NCBI GenBank assembly: GCA_958510825.1
Contig: OY294046.1
Span: forward strand, 10,704,847 to 10,768,846
Direction: 5' to 3'
Origin: Brachypterus glaber
Lineage: Eukaryota > Arthropoda > Insecta > Coleoptera > Kateretidae
DNA length: 64,000 nucleotides
In this document: piece after piece, positions 1 to 10,438 of the stretch
Layout: each line of letters starts with the position of its first letter
How positions within the stretch are numbered: position 1 is the first letter of the stretch
Notes under the pieces: model-generated
The model's database searches: none
Seen by the model: the letters and a program-made list of their open reading frames with translations, nothing else
Told to the model about the DNA's origin: nothing
Program-made: the position numbers and the translations under genes

Positions 1-93
1 CGAATGGTGTTTAGTTGTTGACTTGAATACAAAGGCCCAGGGATATGTACCCTCAAGCTACGTAGCGCCGGAGTCCAGTATCGAAACTAAAGC
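1..93 (+). CDS. Src64B: Src kinase exon: C-terminal end of SH3 domain
   Basis: The frame starts at position 2 and reads EWCLVVDLN...GYVPSSYVAP. This is the second half of an SH3 domain, including the GY(I/V)PSNYVAP motif of the ligand-binding surface (here GYVPSSYVAP). The exon is cut by the window edge. It ends with two bases of a codon (GC) before a GTAAGT donor at 94. The next exon supplies T, giving Ala, followed by the Trp that opens the SH2 domain. A 61-residue open frame just downstream (130-315) belongs to a repeat. Confidence 0.85.
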
Positions 94-159
94 GTAAGTT
101 AGCACTGTAAAAAATGGGGGTAAACAAAAATGAAAATATATAAAGGTAGTTTTTTGGAA

Positions 160-506
160 TTTTATTGCTTTTTTCTATTTTGCGACTTTAATAAGCTCAC
201 AATCAGGCGCATTTTGCGTGTTCTCGTTTGGTCTCTACTTTTTTTTCTGTTGGGTTGGCAACATACAAAAGCCTATCTCTTAACGTTTTGCGTGCAAATG
301 TCAATGTCGATTTAAAGTTTAATTTTTTACAAAATTTTGTGTTTGGGTTATTTTTTACGGTGTTAGAATTGTGGACTGGTTAATTACAGTGAAATTAGAA
401 GAGATGACTGTAAAATATATCAAAATATCATTTGTTCTTAGAATTTTAAACATAGTGTAAACTGTAATGCCAACCCAAAACAAAAATCCCTAAATCAGTC
501 ATCTGA
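160..506 (+). repeat. Dispersed element 'F', copy 1 (Src intron 1)
   Basis: Begins near a TTTTCTATTTTGCGACT motif and ends near CTAAATCAGTCATC. The same sequence occurs at 57497-57965 in the same orientation and at 31380-31862 inverted. The other two copies extend further, into a part with GAAAACGAGCCGCTTGC. It has no coding capacity. Probably a non-autonomous DNA element; superfamily not recognised. Confidence 0.6.
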
Positions 507-597
507 AACAGCATTGGTAAAAAAAAATCGAAAAATTTTTAATGCTTTTCTTACATTTCTGGACGTTTTATATCCAAAAAATATGATTTCCGTAAAA

Positions 598-655
598 AAA
601 AATCTGTCTGTCGGTCGGTCGGCCTGTCGGTCTATCTGTTTGTCTGTGTGTCCGG
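598..655. repeat. Degenerate TGTC/GGTC simple repeat
   Basis: A run of CTGTCTGTCGGTCGGTCGGC-like units. Similar TGTC-rich tracts occur at 58216-58252 and, on the other strand, at 23908-23925. They are usually parts of larger dispersed repeats in insect genomes. Confidence 0.6.
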
Positions 656-944
656 GATATTTGTGACCACGATAACTCAAGAACAATTCAGGCTAACGAC
701 TTCAAATTTTGACCATAAGTTGAATATAATTATCCAAAGTTCTAGACTGGGATTGTTTTTGGTAAAATTCGGGTTGGGGTAAGGGTAAAATGCGGTAAAA
801 ATATATTTTTCATTTTTTTTTTCGTTTTACGAAAAAAATGAAATTTTTTTTAGAAAATATGAAAAAAAAAATTGAATTGTTTTTTTTTAACTTTTTTTAT
901 TTTTTTTTATTTTCTTCGTTTTTGATTTTAATAAACTTGGGCCT

Positions 945-2094
945 ATACACGGTGTATTTGAAATAGCGTCGGAAATTTTAACAGATGATTCTACATCATA
1001 AAATATGACAAAAAGTTCCTATAAATATATGTCTAAAAATGCGTCATAAGGGAGCTAAAAAAATCGGTTTTTATTTAATAACTCAGGAACCCTTTGACGA
1101 GGTTTTGCACGTCAACTAATCCTACCAAGTTCCGTTTCTATGTGATATTTTCATGTACTTATTTCAACCAGGGGTGTTCGAAACGGGAGGGGCTTATCAG
1201 TTTTTTGTCCCAAACTTTTTTCTGTGGAACTTTTTTGCAATTTTATTTTTGAAATATGATTTCTCAGGTCAAAATACATAAAAAAGGTACTCTTGTTGTA
1301 ATACTGTAGGATTAACCCTTTTCGAGAAAAATTCATTTGAAGGTGAAATTCCACGGTTCGAGGACGAAAAATTAAATACTAAAATGTTGAAAACCAAAAT
1401 TTTAATGATGCAGAGCGAATGTACATTAAAAACTAAGAAAAAAACCTCATATACAGGTACTTCCAAAAATCAATCCTAATGGAGCTATGGTCTCCTAAAT
1501 ATGCACCATTTTTAAAGGGCTATGGTAGCTTTAAAAGCGTTTTTTCGACCTACATGTATGGAAACTTTTTTTCTTAGTTTTTGATGTAGAATAACATTGC
1601 ATCATTAAAATTTTGGTTTTCGACGTTTTAGTATCTAATTTTTCGTCCTCGAACCGTGAAATTTCACCTTCAAGTGAACTTTTCTCGAAAACGGTTAATC
1701 CTACAGTATTACAACAAGAGTACCTTTTTTATGTATTTTGACCTGAGGAATCATATTTCAAAAATAAAATTGCAAAAAAGTTACACAGAAAAAAGTTTGG
1801 GACAAAAAACTGATAAAGCCCCCCCGTTTCGCACACCTCTGGTTTAAATAAGTACGTGAAAATGACATACAAAGATGGGCCTTATTAGGATTAATTCACG
1901 TGCAAAACCTTGTTAACATATCTCAAAGGGTTCCTGAGTTATTAAATAAAACCGATTTTTTTAGCCAATTTCAAAGGGGCGTAGCTCACTTATGACGCAT
2001 TTTTAGAAATATGTTTATAGGAACTTTTTGTCATATTTTATCATGTAGAATCACCTGTTAAAATTTCCTACGCTATTTCAAATACACCCTGTAT
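945..2094. mobile_element. 1.15 kb foldback element 'A' in Src intron 1
   Basis: The two halves are reverse complements of each other. The arms are about 945-1443 and 1568-2094, with a loop of about 125 bases. The ends read ATACACGGTGTATTTG and its near complement CAAATACACCCTGTAT. Open frames in both arms (around 1151-1466 and 1656-1847) are mirror translations of the same repeat and not genes. Related pieces occur at 7770-8480, 15290-15370 and 17039-17275. Confidence 0.75.
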
Positions 2095-2231
2095 GGGGAA
2101 AGTATTATTTTGTTGGCAGCAGTATATATATATATATATTTTTTTTTTATAATGAAAAAATTGTATTGAAGTCCCTACTTTCCCCCTACTTTACTAAAGT
2201 AACTTTAGGTGATACTATGTGTACTTTTTAG

Positions 2232-2482
2232 TTGGTTTTTCCCAAATACAACAAGAAAAGAAGCGGAATTGCTATTATTGTCGAAAGATAATGAACGAGG
2301 CGCTTTTTTGATTCGGCCTTCTGAATGTGTGCCCCATTGTTTATCTTTATCAATTAAAGACTGGTTAACGACTGGTTACGAAATTAAACACTATAAAATT
2401 AAATACGAAGACAGTATGGGTTACTATATATCAAAAGATAAACCCTTTCACAGCCTTACTAACTTGGTAAATACATATTCAA
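2232..2482 (+). CDS. Src64B: Src kinase exon: SH2 domain
   Basis: The translation starts WFFPNTTRKEAELLLL, the usual W(Y/F)...R.(E)AE opening of Src-type SH2 domains. It continues with GAFLIRPSE, where the Arg codon at 2314-2316 is the phosphotyrosine-binding Arg of the FLVR motif. The domain runs on through HYKI and the YYISKDKPFHSL strand to LVNTYS. The acceptor is a TTTTTAG at 2225-2231. Two GTAAGT donors fit the phase. The one at 2483 is preferred because joining it to 5185 gives NTYSKNSLGLCYVLKKPC, matching the canonical HYSK.S.GLC..L..PC end of SH2. The donor at 2510 would insert nine extra residues. Loop residues after FLIRPSE (CVPHC) are unusual. Confidence 0.88.
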
Positions 2483-2639
2483 GTAAGTATTTTATAAACA
2501 CTGATCGAGGTAAGTATTCATTTACCAGTAACTCCCAAAAATTTTAATTTTAAAAATCACATTTTTAAATTAAATAGACACGGTTTACTCCTGAGTGAAA
2601 AAAGTCAATATGTTGACTTTTAAAAGTCGAGTTTACAGT

Positions 2640-2795
2640 GTTTGTTAAGTGCCTATTCACAAGCTCGCATAAGAACATAAAACATAACAATGCGATGCCG
2701 TGATTGGCTTGATGGGCCGCCATGTATCTTGTAAGCCAATCGCATTCTTATGTTTTATGTTCTTATGCAAGCTTCTAGATATGCCTTAACATATT
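2640..2795. repeat. Inverted repeat, 45-bp arms
   Basis: GCATAAGAACATAAAACATA (about 2665-2690) recurs inverted near 2740-2770. Flanking AAGCTTGC/GCTCGCAT segments extend the pair. Likely a small hairpin MITE in Src intron 2. Confidence 0.55.
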
Positions 2796-3384
2796 CTATT
2801 TAAGTCTATGTATCAATTTAAGATCAAAAATAGAAAAAAAAATCCATCGGTTATTTTTTTTTTGTTGGGGAGAATTATTCATATATTTTAGACGAGATTT
2901 TTTTTATTTAAATATACTCAATATAGCACAATAAAATAGTTTTTCCACGACCAAGAATAAAACCTAATTTTACGCTTTCATTTTCGGGATTAAACTTGCC
3001 GTTTTTCTCCCAAGGGAATAAAAATCACGGCAACCTTGATAATATTAAAATATTATACTTACTATGTGCTGGGCTGGTCAAAAATTAGGTTTGGTGATGT
3101 TTTGTAATAAATTAGCGATTAAAACAAATTTATTTGATTTTAACAAAGAAAACCTTTAAAAATAACATTGTTATAACAATTTATACATAACTTAAAATTT
3201 ATCACCTTCGTCCATTTTTTTGACGTTTGTGTCAACCATATTAAAAAACAATTCAAATCGCGATAGCCGTGAAACTGACTTTTCGCAATTTACAGGTATC
3301 TTGATTAATTTACGAAAATAAAACAACCGATTTTAGACGCGTGGTTTTTAATTTTAATTTTATCTACCTACCTAAATTATGTTT

Positions 3385-3535
3385 GGTCCTGCAAAAAATA
3401 GTGTATATACCTCAGGACTAAACTTGGCTGTTTTAGTCCCTTACATTTCTGTTTCCCTCGCTCTCTACGCTCGCTCAGGAAACACTAATGCAGCGGGACT
3501 AAAACAGCCAGTTTAGTCCCTTGGTATATAAATAA
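3385..3535. repeat. Palindrome with GACTAAAACAGCC arms
   Basis: ATATACCTCAGGACTAAAC... on the left pairs with ...GTTTAGTCCCTTGGTATAT on the right. Inner arms are GGCTGTTTTAGTCCC and its complement. The loop contains a second small palindrome, CGCTCTCTACGCTCGC. Src intron 2. Confidence 0.6.
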
Positions 3536-3834
3536 CTATTTTAGAATTTTAGGTCTATAAATCATTTCTGTGGGGCATTTTATGGGGAATTAATTAAATA
3601 TCACTAAAATAAGTCAAATTGATAATTAGGCAAAATAACAGTTATACAAAAAGGGCCTAACCCCCACTATGCTATTGTCTTAAAATTTCGCATAAAATGA
3701 TAAAAATATAAAGTATTTTTATTTATTTATAGTTGCCGTTATTATTGACATTATTATTATTGACGTTTTTATTGACATTATGTGCTAAACCTTGGAGAAT
3801 GGAGCATATTCTTTTTTTTGGCAAAATTGGTTTG

Positions 3835-4065
3835 CGTTTAAGAGGTCTATTTTAAAAGTAGTAAAACGAAAAAAGTGCAATTTTTGGAATTTGTGGCCCT
3901 GTAAAAAATTAACTAGGGGAGATATTTAAAATCTGCAAGATTTTGTGGGTCAAGATTTTTTTTTCATTTTTTCAGCGTCCAAAAATACGTAGAAAAAATA
4001 TAGTCTGGTTTATAAAAAACTAATATTATTTTTTTCTGTTTTTTTTTGTGGTCCTATGTAATTAA
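3835..4065 (+). repeat. Dispersed repeat shared with 33650-33965
   Basis: The segment with GGAATTTGTGGCCCTGTAAA, TATTTAAAATCTGCAAG and TACGTAGAAAAAATATAGTC occurs inverted at 33650-33965. No coding potential. The rest of intron 2 (4066-5184) shows only AT-rich sequence and a weak inverted pair around GCGTCCTCCATTTTGAT (about 4305 and 5020). Confidence 0.55.
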
Positions 4066-5184
4066 AAAAAAATCCGTGTTAAAAGATTTTAAATTTATCA
4101 TTTTTGTTATAAGAAAACCATAAGGAATCGAACTGTAAAGGTCGTTTTCGTGGAAAATTTTTTAATTTTTTTTACCTTCCAGACGAACTGTGTACATAAA
4201 GTGGGGAAGGAGAAGTGGGTTGAAGTGTTCATAATGTTACAGCCATAGACAAAATAAACAAATAGATTGATTTTTGACGGTCTGCGCATACTTCTGCGTC
4301 CCGACTAAATGCGTCCTCCATTTTGATTCCAATTGTCCAACATAAAGTAAAAAAAAATATATATTTTATGTTGGTAACACTGTGTTGCGTTAGATAGGAA
4401 TATTTTCTTTGTTAGAGATGTGTCTTTTCATTTCACTTCAGTAGTCAGTAAAAGTTTCTTTTTGTCGTTGTTTTGTTGCAACAGTTTGTTATATATGTAA
4501 AAACTAAATCAATATGTTATACTACACAGATATTTATTTATTTTTACCAGTAATTTAAATATAAAAATATAATTCTTCGCACACAACTCTAACATATTCG
4601 TGCAACGGGTTAACATAACCTAATTTATGTATATTTTGAGTTTGTTTTCGAGGTTTTTCTGTTATTTTTTCTACGCGTTTGGTGTTTTGTGCTAGAAGGG
4701 TGAACATTTTATTTTATTTTATTATAGACTATATAATAGCGTTTTTGAACTTTTAAAGTCTTTCTGTGTTTTTTGTATATTTTATAGTGCTTTTTCAAAG
4801 AACTAGTAAAGTCTTTGCAATGACGTGTTTTATAAAAAGTTTTAGAAACATAAAACGACTGCTACCTGCAGACAGCAGTATCATATTTTTTAGGTAAGTT
4901 TGATTTTTTTTAATATAACATAAGAAAACATTAAAAAGTAAGGTTATGTCGTTTATTTGTTTACATTTTACCCACTAATTTAAATTTCCCGGCTGATTTC
5001 TGACGTAACTTCCGATCAAAATGGAGGACTCGTAAATTTGTATATAACCTTAATATGACAGCTCATCTATGTTCTTTGTCTATGTTTACAGCACTTAATA
5101 GCTTTTAGAGGGGTCCAAACCCCGTTCCACCCAACTACCCCGTTCTACCCCACCTTCCCCTAATGAATTACATGTAAATTGTAG

Positions 5185-5532
5185 AAAATTCCCTTGGACT
5201 CTGTTATGTTTTAAAAAAGCCATGTCAAAAAGTCGAGCCCACTACCTGGGACCTTGCTCCTGCATTCCGGGATAAATGGGAAATGCCAAGATATGATATA
5301 AAGTTACACGAAGAACTAGGTAGAGGATGTTTTGGAAAGGTATTTCGTGGGACATGGAAAAATGTTGTGGAGGTGGCCGTGAAAACTTTGAGAGAAGGAA
5401 ACATGTCAAAATCTGCATTTTTAGAAGAAGCAAAAATTATGAAAGGGTTCAGACACAAAAATATTATTAAATTGTATGGTATATGTAGCCAAGAAGATCC
5501 GATTTATATTGTTCAAGAATACATGTCTAAAG
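5185..5532 (+). CDS. Src64B: Src kinase exon: end of SH2, linker and kinase N-lobe
   Basis: Acceptor at 5184 (GTAG). The exon reads NSLGLCYVLKKPC (end of SH2), a linker with WDLAPAFRDKWEMPR, then the kinase N-lobe. The glycine-rich loop is GRGCFGKVF, and the ATP-anchoring Lys is in VAVK (codon 5382-5384). The helix C Glu is in FLEEAKIMK, and the hinge region is IYIVQEYMSKG. No tract just before position 5220 fits the phase, whereas 5185 does and also restores the end of SH2, so that acceptor is chosen. The exon ends after one base of a Gly codon at a GTATAG donor, completed by the next exon to give SKGSLLQLL. An internal Met (5283) could look like a start but lies within the conserved W-E-(M/I)-P-R linker. 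Confidence 0.88.
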
Positions 5533-5547
5533 GTATAGTATATTACA

Positions 5548-6440
5548 TAACTACACGAGTGTAAGAAATACACTTTCCAACGAGTTATGTACACTATTTT
5601 TCCCAGAAAAATATAAAGTTGAAACTTTAAGAATTCCTAATTTAATATTTTCTAATTTTTATTACTTATTCAGCAAATTTTTGAGAACAGCCAAACACAA
5701 AATAGCATACAAATTTATATATGTATGTCAACAGGTTATATGTGTTTTATTTACCTTTAGTTTTCTTGGTTTTATATTTAATACAACGTATATTGGAAGC
5801 TCGACACTGTTTAATGGGTTACCTAACCGCAAGCATCTTTTAAATCAAGGAAAATTTGACAGTTTACTAATTAAATTTGATTTCTGTGGATATGCTACCA
5901 CATAAGACTGTAAAATTCTACAATGTTTTACATTTCATGAGGAAATATTGATGTTTTTTATAAAATGTAAGGTAACTAAATCACAAATTAAGTAATTTTT
6001 GTAAAATCTAGACATTAATAAAACATATTAAGTTATATTGACCTGGGTCAAAATAAAAAGGTTATAACTGTAGTTTTTATTTTTGACATGAAAAACAGAA
6101 ATATTTGGATTGAAAAATATAAAAGACATCAAAAAAGTGTGTAATGAAAGGTGGAAAATGGCGTATAAAACGAGGTTAGTAATATTCGTAGAATTTACAA
6201 CGTAAATATCTAAACAAAATTAGACAAACCTACATACATAAATATCAAACTAGGGTGATGAAAATATGCGTTTTCTAAAGAACAAAAGAGTGTGCTAAAT
6301 GTCATTTTCATAGAGGATCATAGGAAAACCCTATTTTCCTACGACCACCTATAGAAACGAAAAATTTCACACGATTTAAAAAGTAAGAAAGTGCCATATT
6401 TCATACGCGTGCGAAATAATATAATACAAGCGTGGAAAAG
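5548..6440 (+). repeat. Dispersed element 'G', copy 1 (Src intron 3)
   Basis: About 0.9 kb starting near ACACTTTCCAACGAGTTATG, directly after the kinase N-lobe exon. It is matched in inverted orientation at about 56190-57230 in the gustatory receptor gene. Shared landmarks are AAAGAACAAAAGAGTGTGCT and TTTGACATGAAAAACAGAAA. The open frame at 5681-5905 is part of it. No transposase motif was seen. Confidence 0.6.
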
Positions 6441-6554
6441 CAAAGCTATGATGATTTAGTTTTTTAAATTATTAACCATTTTACCATTTTATTAGACGTT
6501 TTTCCATTGCATTTTTATGTATTTGAATATATATGGAGCTTTCTTCGTCAGATC

Positions 6555-7430
6555 AACACGGCGCACACAGGTAAAAAAATCCAAAAAAGCGGAAAAAAAT
6601 CATGAAGCGTCGAAAGTTGAATATTTATAAACCTTATAGTGTCCTCTAAATGATGTATATACATTTTTTTTTAAATGTTTGCGGTCTTGCTTAAAAAATT
6701 AAATTTAAGTGGCACATTGCATATACAATATCTTACACTTAATTCTAATATAATATAATTATAATTTTTTTTAGGGCTGTATTTTTTTATTTTTAAAATA
6801 TAGTACAAATATGAGGTATTAAATCATAAAAAGGTCGCGTCCGGACGCGTCAGGTAAAAAAAATTTAATTTTTGGAAAAAATTCAGATTTGATTTATTTT
6901 ATATATATTTAGGTTTAAAACAATGAAATAAACCTAAACAATAGAAAACTACTAAAATATTAAAATTTTTCATTTTTTTAAGTGGAGGTTTTTTTATTTT
7001 AGTTTTTTTAACAGCCTAATTTGAGGTTAAAAAAAACTTTTTTGGCAATTTATAATTTTTTATACTGAATTTGAATCTGAATAAAAAACACCCCCATTCC
7101 ATTTAAAATTTTTAAGTTACCCCCTCTCCCGTGTGGATGAAAAAAATCTGCTTTGATAAAAAGGTGTCCCCCTTAATATTGAAGCTTAATACCAAATTTC
7201 AAAAATCTTATACGGTTTCTGAGATATACCGTTTAAATGGCCCACTCGGTATGCAGTGTGCCACTTAAATTTAATTTTTTACGCAAGGCCGCAAACATTT
7301 TCAAAAAAATGTATTCAAATTATTTAGAGGACACTATAAGGTTTATAAATATTCAACATTCGACGCTTCATGATTTTTTTCCGTTTTTTTTTGATATTTT
7401 TTACCTGTGTGCGGCGCCGGATGAAAAATT
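6555..7430. mobile_element. Inverted-repeat element, about 170-bp arms
   Basis: Left arm about 6555-6725, right arm about 7245-7425. Both contain CATGAAGCGTCGAAAGTTGA, TTTATAAACCTTATAGTGTC and TTTGCGG..CTTGC in opposite orientation. The middle is non-coding. The open frame at 7237-7491 is the translated right arm. Confidence 0.65.
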
Positions 7431-7769
7431 AAAATCAAATCTAAGGAGCGAATATCTCAAAGGAGGGGCCCTAGTCGAAAATTTCATATGAACTTTTAGT
7501 TTCATTTTAATGATGCAAACATTTTTAAAATAATTTATAAATAATTTATAGCATTTTTGAAATTATATAAACATGTTTTTTTCGGTGCTCCTGCCTTTTT
7601 AGCAAAACTACAGAGGGTATTTTTTAATACTTAGTAACTTAAGTTTAATCAATCTAATAATTTTAATTATTAATAATTTTATTTACCTTCATTTACACAA
7701 GATAATATTTATTTTAAATAATTTTATTTTTGTTGGGGCCGTAGGAAAAATAGTGTACATAACTTAAAC

Positions 7770-8480
7770 GTACATATTTAGCATTTGCGACGTTTCCGCA
7801 CTGGTCGCCTTAAGATTGATTTTTGGAAGTACCTGTATATGAGGTTTTCACTTAGTTTTGGATATACATTACATTACATTACATTACATTACATTACATT
7901 ACATTACATTACATTACATTGCATTAAAATACATTACATTACATTACATTACATTACATTACATTACATTACATTACATTACATTACATTGCATTGCATT
8001 ACATTACATTACACTACACTACATTACATTACATTACATTATATTACATTACATTACATTACATTACATGTCACTTTTAAAAGGGCTCAGCTCCCTTACG
8101 ACGTACATTACATTACATTACATTGCATTGCATTACATTACATTGCATTAAAATACATTACATTACATTACATTACATTACATTACATTACATTGCATTG
8201 CATTGCATTACATTACATTACATTACATTACATTGCATTAAAATACATTACATTACATTACATTACATTACATTGCATTGCATTGCATTACATTACAATA
8301 CATTACATTACATTACATTACATTACATTATATTACATTACATTACATGTCACTTTTAAAAGGGCTCAGCTCCCTTACGACGTATATTTGGACATGTTTA
8401 TAGGGTCTATTTGTCATATTTTCTGATGTATAATCACCCCTTAAAATTTTGGAACCTATTTCAAATACACCCTGTATAAT
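7770..8480. mobile_element. Truncated copy of element 'A' invaded by a microsatellite
   Basis: Both edges match the foldback element at 945-2094. The left edge has GGAAGTACCTGTATATGAGG and the right edge CTATTTCAAATACACCCTG. The middle has been replaced by the (ATTAC)n array. It lies just upstream of the last kinase exon; the acceptor at 8532 is about 50 bases beyond its end. Confidence 0.6.
7864..8386. repeat. (ATTAC)n pentanucleotide array with 279-bp higher-order duplication
   Basis: Long runs of ATTAC with occasional ATTGC, AATAC and ATTAT variants. A non-repeat island beginning TCACTTTTAAAAGGGCTC is present twice, at 8071 and 8350, exactly 279 bases apart. Part of the array was therefore duplicated as a block. 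The overlapping 'proteins' (HYITLHYITL...) are artefacts: the five-base unit reads open in several frames. Confidence 0.93.
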
Positions 8481-8532
8481 AGAATGCGTAGCAATACATA
8501 TCTTCACCGCTTGTTTTTTTATATTTTTGCAG

Positions 8533-9137
8533 GTAGTTTATTGCAGTTATTAAGAAATGATAAAGTAACGCCCTTAAAGTTTGAAATCTTAATCTACATA
8601 GCATTACAAGTAGCCTGTGGTATGGAATATCTCGAGTCGAAGCAATTAATTCACAGAGATCTAGCTGCCCGAAACGTACTAATTGGTGAAAATAACAGTG
8701 CAAAAATCTGCGATTTTGGTTTAGCTAGAGTATTAGAAAATAATGAGTATTCTGCCTCAGCAGAGTCTAAATCTAAACTACCAGTCAAATGGACAGCTCC
8801 TGAAGCCTTGCTTTTTAAAAAATATACTATTAAATCCGACGTTTGGTCCTATGGTATATTTTTAATGGAACTTTTCACATATGGTCGGGTCCCTTATCCA
8901 GGTTTAGATTGTGATAAAGTATTACCCGAACTGGAAAAGGGTAATAGAATGCCCAGACCAGATATAATACCTCAAGAAGTTTACGACAATGTTATTTTAA
9001 AATGCTGGGATTTTCAAGCAGAAACTAGACCCACATTTACATTTCTTGCCCAGTATTTTAAGGAATACAGTGTATCGTCTGAGGCACCTTATAAAGAAAC
9101 AGATGACCCGTATAAAGAGATAGAGGAAAATACATGA
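8533..9137 (+). CDS. Src64B: Src kinase exon: kinase C-lobe and regulatory tail
   Basis: Acceptor TTTTTGCAG at 8532. The exon encodes 200 residues and the stop TGA (9135-9137). It contains the catalytic loop HRDLAARN (about 8652-8675), the DFG motif at 8712-8720 and the activation-loop Tyr in NNEYSAS at 8748-8750. It also has the substrate-site motif PVKWTAPEALL, SDVWSYGIFLMELFTYG and CW...RPTF. All catalytic residues are present, so an active kinase is expected. The activation segment after the Tyr (SASAESKSK) is about one residue longer than in vertebrate Src and lacks the usual ARQGAKF. The tail holds two Pro-Tyr-Lys-Glu motifs (Tyr at 9090-9092 and 9111-9113). Either could be the inhibitory Csk-target tyrosine. 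Confidence 0.92.
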
Positions 9138-10438
9138 CGAATGATTCTACAACAAAAATTTTCGTACCGTAAATGCCCGTGACTTAAAACACTTTTCAAC
9201 TTTGAAGGAAATTTAAGGAAACGCTTTTAAATGTGAATTCAAGATATAGTGTCCATACTTTTAGTCCCCATTGATACTACTAAATGCCACAAAGGATTTT
9301 CTTTAAATCTTTTTAGTTTATCTTACTTTATTTTTTAATGAGTGTTTCAAGCTAGGGACATAGTGCTACTCACTTGAAACACTTTACTTTTCACCTCATT
9401 TTTGTTATATTAATATGGTCTTAACTTTCTGAAATATTAAAAATAAATATTATAAATAAATAAATAATTTATGTAACCAAATACATACATAAAAAACATA
9501 TAATAGCTAGCCATCTCTCCCTAAAGGGATAAATTTAACAACAATTTTGTTAAAGGTATTTAGCTTTTTATATTTATCCCCTCTCTGTCCAAATAACCCT
9601 TAATTATTATCCAGTTTGAAAATTTATTCATGGTTCTGAACGTCTGAACTTCTTATAGTGAAGTAGTTTATTATAAAATAATTAAAAAAACTTATAATCG
9701 ACTTCACGTTAATTTTATTGTTGAAAACAATTAGTGTGACCGCGGTTTCGCTATAATAGAGATAGCATCTACGGATTAAAAATAAAATAAGTATTACAGA
9801 TTGTTTGTCGTATAGAAAAAATATTACCTTAAATACATATAATGGGACATCTTTAACATTCTGGTCATAAATAACACAAAGGACATTACACAATTAATAA
9901 ATTAGGTTACAAATATGCATTTTCAGTGACATGAATTAGGTTATGTTTGCCGATTGGGCAAGGTGCGTTTTATTGCGCATTGGGTAAGGTGCGTTTTATT
10001 ACGCATTAATTGCTTTAGTACGTTTTTTCGCAGTTAATTAAAATGAATTGTTTATAATTTATTATTTATAAGAAAAAGGAAGAACAAACGATAATATTTT
10101 GGGGAAGTTGAAATTATTGGGCGAGTATCGAGAGAGTACTTTGGGAAAGTTGAAATTAGTAAGAAGAGTATTGAGAGAATACTTTCACTAGCAGCAATAC
10201 ATAACGTTACATTCATGTTCCTCACACACATACCGCGTGAGTGAGTTAATTATTAATGTAATATGATGAGGTGTTGGAGGAAACTCCCATGTCCCAGCTG
10301 ATGTAATGTTGTTCACTAATGTTGTTTCGTCTTCTTTAGATAACGTCTTTTGGCCCCCATATGAACCGTTGTTGAATCCATGACGTGTTCTGGATAATAT
10401 CTCTATAGCTACACCAGTCAAACTGGATGCTTTTCTTA
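9138..10438. other. Intergenic: 3' flank of the Src gene, no gene seen
   Basis: AT-rich sequence without convincing coding capacity. It contains a small inverted pair (AGGGATAAAT about 9527 and ATTTATCCCCTC about 9573). A tandem duplication of GGGCAAGGTGCGTTTTATT occurs at about 9956 and 9985. An open frame at 10188-10499 on the minus strand overlaps a MITE and has no recognisable family. Confidence 0.5.
9442..9447 (+). promoter_or_regulatory. Candidate polyadenylation signal of the Src gene
   Basis: AATAAA about 300 bases after the kinase stop codon, followed by further AATAAA copies in an AT-rich run (9455-9470). It is a plausible 3' end signal, but such hexamers are common in DNA this AT-rich. 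Confidence 0.4.

Larger units (their letters stand above)
2..9137 (+). other. Src64B: Src-family tyrosine kinase gene, 3' part (four exons)
   Basis: Non-receptor tyrosine kinase that phosphorylates tyrosines on cytoskeletal and signalling proteins at the inner face of the plasma membrane. Exons 2-93, 2232-2482, 5185-5532 and 8533-9137 join in frame into 431 residues: end of SH3, complete SH2, SH2-kinase linker and complete kinase domain with C-terminal tail. The N-terminal exons (myristoylation signal, unique region, start of SH3) lie before the window. The stretch HRDLAARNVLIGENN followed by AKICDFGLARV, and the tail motif EAPYKE, resemble Drosophila Src64B (VAKICDFGLARV, EVPYRE) as I remember it. 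This supports a Src64B orthologue or close paralogue rather than Src42A or Btk29A. Donor sites are GTAAGT, GTAAGT and a weaker GTATAG. Introns are 2.1, 2.7 and 3.0 kb and filled with repeats. Confidence 0.88.

Noticed and set aside
1151..1847. Three small open frames with mutual similarity (FHLQ.NFSRK.LILQYYNKST)
   Set aside because: Mirror translations of the two arms of element A in Src intron 1; not separate genes.
2510..2515. Downstream GTAAGT used as the main SH2 exon donor
   Set aside because: It would add nine residues inside the conserved end of SH2, whereas the donor at 2483 gives the canonical YSK.S.GLC match. Kept only as a possible alternative.
5283..5285. ATG as start of a stand-alone kinase protein
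   Set aside because: The frame is open and conserved upstream (WDLAPAFRDKWEMPR and the end of SH2), so this Met is internal to an exon.
7785..8426. 213-residue open frame rich in HYITLHYITL repeats (and two overlapping ones)
   Set aside because: Translation of the (ATTAC)n microsatellite; the five-base unit keeps several frames open without any coding constraint.
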